From IMG/VR virus record IMGVR_UViG_3300027710_001279, positions 1 to 64,000 of that record: a DNA stretch of 64,000 bases; one strand, given 5' to 3'. Positions 60,662 to 64,000 of the stretch are shown here, piece by piece. A program made the position numbers and the translations under genes. The notes under the pieces are model-generated. The model did not search any database and was not told where the DNA came from. It worked only from the letters and a program-made list of their open reading frames with translations. The stretch comes from a virus. The stretch's first letter is position 1; every line of letters starts with the position of its first letter.

Positions 60662-61228
60662 ATGCTGTATAAAAAAATTCCGTTAACCTACGAATCTGAT
60701 CAGATTGCAGAGTATTATATGACACATATATCAAATACAATGTTTAGCGTAGGAGAACTTTCAGATATTGAAAGATTTAATCATAGAGGATCTGCAACTT
60801 TAGGAAGGAATTTTTTTAAAAAATTTCCTATATTAGAATCAAATCTCGATAAGATGTTTGGTAAAGATAATTACATAGGAAGATTTTTTGCAACTAGGCC
60901 AAATAGTAAAGGGTTTGTGCATATCGACATGGCACATAGTGAGCTTAATCCTAGATACTGGTCTTTAAACTTTCCTGTGTTTAACTGTCAACACAACTAC
61001 CATGAATGGTTTTCTACCAATTCTGAGCCGGACCTTATTTCTAAAGAATTTAATTCTTGGTTTTGGACTACTGATAACAATGTAAAATTAGTTGATAAAC
61101 TAGAATTAAGTGAACCATATATTTTAAGTGTATCGGTTCCGCATAGAATAAACAACCCAACTAACGAAGTGCGTGTAGTATTTGCTGTTAGAACCGTAAA
61201 CAATGAAGAAACATTTGAGTTCTTATGA
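60662..61228 (+). CDS. Fe(II)/2-oxoglutarate oxygenase-like protein
   Basis: A 188-residue protein from ATG 60662, directly after the previous stop. KGFVHIDMAHSELNPRYWSLNFPVF holds HxD, and LSVSVPHRINNPTNEVRVVFAVRT the distal His and Arg. The VPHR motif links it to the 56309/56917 pair. Overlaps the next gene by 4 nt. Confidence 0.67.
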   Translation: MLYKKIPLTYESDQIAEYYMTHISNTMFSVGELSDIERFNHRGSATLGRNFFKKFPILESNLDKMFGKDNYIGRFFATRPNSKGFVHIDMAHSELNPRYWSLNFPVFNCQHNYHEWFSTNSEPDLISKEFNSWFWTTDNNVKLVDKLELSEPYILSVSVPHRINNPTNEVRVVFAVRTVNNEETFEFL

Positions 61229-62025
61229 ATGAAAAAACATTAGTCACTGAATCTAGAAAACGAGAATCTCTAAGACGATGGGGAAGCTCGGAGTTTAATC
61301 AACTGGAACAAAAGTATGGAAAATATTTGTTTGTTCCGTTAGACGTTCCTTTGATAAAATCTAATAAACACAACGAGTTAGTCACATTCTATTACCAACA
61401 TGCTAAGTTAGCTGAACGTATAAAAGAAGACATTGCAGGATCAATGGATGATACTTATAGAGCTAAGTTTCTTTCTTTAAATAGTTCAGATACAGAAGCA
61501 GCTGATGTATGGACAAAAACTTATAAGCCAGAATTCGAAAACACTTTTAAAGATCTATTTGATCAAATTTACGAATACCTTCCCATACAAAAGGATACAA
61601 AAATCAGTTATACAATTTGGTCAACTCAGAGTCCTGTAGTAATGCATCGAGATCACACATCATTGCTTGATCTTCCTTTAAATTTTAGAATTAAGTTATA
61701 TGACAATAATCCGTCCGAAACTTTATTAATTAAAAATTGTTTAACAGACGGAGTTTATCAATACCAAAAAAATTGCTCACCTATACTTTTGCCTGAAGAA
61801 ACAAACACCTGGACATGGAACAATGCCAGGATAGTTCACGGTAGTACGTATGATCCTTGTTATAAAAAAATGCTAATGATATTAGAGGATTTAAAAATAG
61901 ACTGGATTAAGTATGAAACATTACTAGAAAAAAGTTTAATAAAATATAAAGACCACGTATTAGTCGATAATACATATCAACACTATGATTATTTTAACAA
62001 GGAATACTATGAACAACAACGTTAA
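61225..62025 (+). CDS. Fe(II)/2-oxoglutarate oxygenase-like protein, paralogue of 48673
   Basis: A 266-residue protein. PVVMHRDHTSLLDLPLNFRIKLYDNNPSETLLI (HxD), WNNARIVHGSTYDPCYKKMLMIL (distal His). Compared with 48673 it also shares FVPLDVPLIK near residue 37 and the C-terminal LLEKSLxKxKDxVxVDN. Last oxygenase of the island. Overlaps the small downstream gene by 17 nt. Confidence 0.68.
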   Translation: MNEKTLVTESRKRESLRRWGSSEFNQLEQKYGKYLFVPLDVPLIKSNKHNELVTFYYQHAKLAERIKEDIAGSMDDTYRAKFLSLNSSDTEAADVWTKTYKPEFENTFKDLFDQIYEYLPIQKDTKISYTIWSTQSPVVMHRDHTSLLDLPLNFRIKLYDNNPSETLLIKNCLTDGVYQYQKNCSPILLPEETNTWTWNNARIVHGSTYDPCYKKMLMILEDLKIDWIKYETLLEKSLIKYKDHVLVDNTYQHYDYFNKEYYEQQR

Positions 62026-62257
62026 ACAACTAGCCGATCAAGCAATGGCAAGCACTCAATGGTCTGTGGTTAATAATCTAAGTACAGAATTAGCGAATAG
62101 AGAAGTAGAATTGGATATATTTGCTAAATTACTATTAGATGATTACATGGACTTGTGTGAAAAAATAGCTCTTGAACAAAATAAAAGATTTGCGCCAGTA
62201 ATCCATTCATTTATAAAATCATTTAAAGACTCCATTAAACAAAGATACACAGAGTAG
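62009..62257 (+). CDS. Small helical protein, 82 residues
   Basis: MNNNVKQLADQAMASTQWSVVNNLSTELANREVELDIFAKLLLDDYMDLCEKIALEQNKRF is outlined as a helical bundle-like chain without known family. ATG 62009 chosen because CAAGGAATACT precedes it. It overlaps the preceding oxygenase end. Confidence 0.58.
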   Translation: MNNNVKQLADQAMASTQWSVVNNLSTELANREVELDIFAKLLLDDYMDLCEKIALEQNKRFAPVIHSFIKSFKDSIKQRYTE

Positions 62258-62260
62258 GCA

Positions 62261-62289
62261 TTTACTAATCCATTAAAGTAGTATATAAT
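62261..62289 (+). promoter_or_regulatory. sigma70-like promoter
   Basis: TTTACT (62261-62266), 17-bp spacer, TATAAT (62284-62289), upstream of the gene at 62333. Confidence 0.72.
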
Positions 62290-62332
62290 AGAGGCGTAAA
62301 AGTGATAATTACTAGTATACTCTGGATGGAAA

Positions 62333-63067
62333 ATGGCTACTTCAACAGAAAACTTTGACTGGTCGGTATTAAATCGAAACAGCATAATCACGCTGATGCA
62401 TACCCTGGCACCTGAAATAGTAAAACAACCACTTACTGTAGAAGAATTCCATAAAAAAGTAACTACATTACTAAAAAAATACTTGCCAGTTAGGGTGCGT
62501 AAAGCATTTAGTCCAAAAGTAGATCAGGGATTTGTGTATGTAGGCGGTTGCTATCACAGTGCATACGATGAAGATTATGTAAAATGCATTGAAGTATTAT
62601 TCCAATACCGAGCCAATGAAAAAATAATAAACCTAACGTCTAAAAGATTTTCTAGTATGTGTACAACTATAGCAGACACCTTGCTACATGAAATTATCCA
62701 CATGCGACAGTTTAGAAGAAGAAACTTCAAACAACTTCCAGACTACGCCAGCAATGCAGAAAAAAGTGAAATTAGAGAAGAACAAGAGTATCTTGGTTGT
62801 TCAGATGAAATAGATGCCTATGGATTTAATATTGCCTGCGAACTTATGGACAAGTTTGGTAAAAATAAAAACCAGATTGTTAACTATCTCAACGAAAACC
62901 AAAAGGGCAAGAAAAGACGTCATAACAGTTGGCGTATGTATCTTAAAGCATTTGAACACGACCACAATCATCCAATCCTACAGCGTGTCAAAAAGAAAGT
63001 GGTCCGATATCTTCCAGCAGCCGAAGCGGGCAAACCATATAGAAACAAAGATTGGATTAACTGGTAG
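62333..63067 (+). CDS. SprT-like zinc metallopeptidase, larger form
   Basis: A 244-residue protein. TIADTLLHEIIHMRQFRRRNF provides HExxH followed by Arg-Gln as in the 132-residue protein at 42966; DEIDAYGFNIACELMDKFG supplies a downstream acidic helix (a possible third ligand or structural Glu). The C-terminus is basic (KKKVVRYLPAAEAG). The two copies share the HE(M/I)(V/I)HxRQ pattern. Function in the phage unknown. Confidence 0.75.
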   Translation: MATSTENFDWSVLNRNSIITLMHTLAPEIVKQPLTVEEFHKKVTTLLKKYLPVRVRKAFSPKVDQGFVYVGGCYHSAYDEDYVKCIEVLFQYRANEKIINLTSKRFSSMCTTIADTLLHEIIHMRQFRRRNFKQLPDYASNAEKSEIREEQEYLGCSDEIDAYGFNIACELMDKFGKNKNQIVNYLNENQKGKKRRHNSWRMYLKAFEHDHNHPILQRVKKKVVRYLPAAEAGKPYRNKDWINW

Positions 63068-63096
63068 TTGACAACTGCCCAACATTCTGCTATACT
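63068..63096 (+). promoter_or_regulatory. sigma70 promoter, leaderless start
   Basis: TTGACA (63068-63073), 17-bp spacer, TATACT (63091-63096). The ATG at 63103 is 6 nt past the -10, the same geometry as at 525-560. Confidence 0.82.
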
Positions 63097-63102
63097 AGTA
63101 GA

Positions 63103-63336
63103 ATGAACTACACCGTCCATCAAAGTCAAATTCGTACACTCAGGCAAGACGATCCTCGATTTATTATCAAGGACAAATTTGTTATAAGTCCTAGAGCAGG
63201 ATTTGAATTTAGTCGAGACTGCCCTAGAGAACATAAACTAATAATTATGGAAGCTATCAAAAACGAATGGCTGTTGCCTGTGGCAAATATTACAGAACGT
63301 GAACTAATTTTTATGGGACTCACAAATGAATCTTAA
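63103..63336 (+). CDS. Small unknown protein, 77 residues
   Basis: MNYTVHQSQIRTLRQDDPRFIIKDKFVISPRAGFEFSRDCP, then a helix (REHKLIIMEAIKNEW) and a final LPVANITERELIFMGL. No family recognised. Leaderless by promoter position. Overlaps the next gene by 11 nt. Confidence 0.65.
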   Translation: MNYTVHQSQIRTLRQDDPRFIIKDKFVISPRAGFEFSRDCPREHKLIIMEAIKNEWLLPVANITERELIFMGLTNES

Positions 63337-63919
63337 ATCAGTACTTGAAGTTATCGGTCACAAATTTACCACAGGTGATGACTGGGGGATTAAAACTTTT
63401 AATAACACATCACATATTACATTCAAAGATCAAAACGGACGAGGGTGCGGTCATTGCATTTATAGAAATAACACTAATGAAGTAGTGTACCTAAGTGCAG
63501 AGGTTCCTGAACAACCATTGGCATTCCAATGGATCCACCTAGATTACAAAAAATCCTACTGCGAGGAATTAGGTAATGATTGGAACATTGCCTGGGACGA
63601 AGTCACATATACTAATGTAATCACTGAAGAACTTATGCTCGAGTATATTACAGACATTGTAAATATTGATTACAACAATCTACCTGTTATAGACAGCAAA
63701 GAATATTTCTCAACCAACAAGGCCATTATGAAACAATATACTGTAAAACTTGATGTTAGATATACATTTGATGTTGAGGCCAATTCAATCGATGAAGCAG
63801 TAGCAAAAGCAACTCATTTCCAACAAACAATGAAACACGGTTGGGGTGATGTTCCGGAAGTAAGTTGGTTAGACACCGAAGTTGTCAAAGAGATTGTAGA
63901 ACGTGAACTCCTTTCCTGA
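63326..63919 (+). CDS. Unknown protein, 197 residues
   Basis: No family recognised. The first half contains TGDDWGIKTFNNTSHITFKDQNGRGCGHCIY (a CxxC-like GCGHC) and WIHLDYKKSYCEELG; the second half, from about residue 133, has a QYTVKLDVRYTFDVEANSIDEAVAKATHF strand-helix reminiscent of small phage DUF domains. Overlaps the next gene's start. Confidence 0.62.
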   Translation: MNLKSVLEVIGHKFTTGDDWGIKTFNNTSHITFKDQNGRGCGHCIYRNNTNEVVYLSAEVPEQPLAFQWIHLDYKKSYCEELGNDWNIAWDEVTYTNVITEELMLEYITDIVNIDYNNLPVIDSKEYFSTNKAIMKQYTVKLDVRYTFDVEANSIDEAVAKATHFQQTMKHGWGDVPEVSWLDTEVVKEIVERELLS

Positions 63920-64000
63920 AGTTAGAATCGGAATCATTGGATTGGGTTATGTAGGTTCTGCAATCCTTAATTCTTTGTCCGATAGATTTATAGACTTGGT
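63903..64000 (+). CDS. UDP-glucose/GDP-mannose dehydrogenase family, N-terminal fragment
   Basis: The frame from GTG 63903 reads a short leader, then VRIGIIGLGYVGSAIL, the GxGxxG NAD-binding loop of nucleotide-sugar 6-dehydrogenases, and runs off the window. GAACTCC-context gives no strong ribosome-binding site, but it overlaps the previous gene. Such enzymes oxidise UDP-glucose to UDP-glucuronate; known in several T4-like phages. Only 32 residues are visible. Confidence 0.7.
   Translation, partial: MNSFPEVRIGIIGLGYVGSAILNSLSDRFIDL

Noticed and set aside
1-64000. Insertion sequence, integrase or attachment site
   Set aside because: No transposase, recombinase or flanking direct repeats were recognised.

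Overview
The window reads as an accessory-rich part of a large double-stranded DNA tailed-phage genome of T4-like type that infects a Gram-negative bacterium. The evidence is: tightly packed, often overlapping small genes; an array of 28 recognisable tRNAs plus one tRNA-like element, all with encoded CCA; octamers of the form TATAAATA / NTAAATAY at transcription-unit starts, like T4 late promoters; and small basic proteins with N-termini like the T4 capsid-targeting sequence ending in (L/I)xE. No terminase, capsid, tail or DNA polymerase gene is present, so the phage assignment rests on style and gene content. A Gram-negative (probably proteobacterial) host is inferred from a lipobox-bearing CsgG, a Bug/TctC-type periplasmic protein, an omega subunit and near-consensus sigma70 promoters (TTGACA, 17 bp, TATAAT).

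Layout. 0-8.5 kb: the C-terminus of ClpX, ribosomal protein bS21, an exonuclease, an AhpC/AhpD peroxidase pair, a class II aldolase, a Bug/TctC protein, a methyltransferase, two membrane proteins, a metallophosphoesterase and small unknowns. 8.6-12.6 kb: DnaK, Hsp20, ClpS, then a heme oxygenase overlapping a PcyX/PebS-like bilin reductase. 12.6-21 kb: putative head-internal proteins and a curli-like locus (CsgF, CsgG, two curlin-repeat proteins, a FecR-domain protein). 21-26 kb: a CHASE2 adenylate-cyclase-like protein, a desaturase, and a fibrinogen-like protein between two related small membrane proteins. 26.3-37.2 kb: a collinear surface-sugar island (RmlB, RmlC, RfbH-type dehydrase, epimerases, glycosyltransferases, FkbM methyltransferase, split transketolase).

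37.3-45.4 kb: the tRNA island, covering all 20 amino acids. It is interleaved with structured non-coding segments and small genes that include an RNA polymerase omega subunit, a SprT-like protease, a tyrosine phosphatase, a phosphoesterase and a P-loop kinase. 45.4-62 kb: an unusual metabolic island with ten HxD...H iron/2-oxoglutarate-oxygenase-like proteins, three fatty-acid desaturases, a radical-SAM enzyme, an LnmK-like hotdog protein, GNAT-like proteins, a QueC-like PP-loop enzyme and a dCMP deaminase. 62-64 kb: small genes and the start of a UDP-sugar dehydrogenase.

Taken together, the window combines control of host protein quality, ribosomes and RNA polymerase (ClpX, ClpS, DnaK, Hsp20, bS21, omega, tRNAs), surface remodelling (curli, sugars) and an uncharacterised lipid or small-molecule tailoring island. 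The last of these, the structured RNAs between tRNAs, and the leaderless late-promoter/start modules are the least explained parts.
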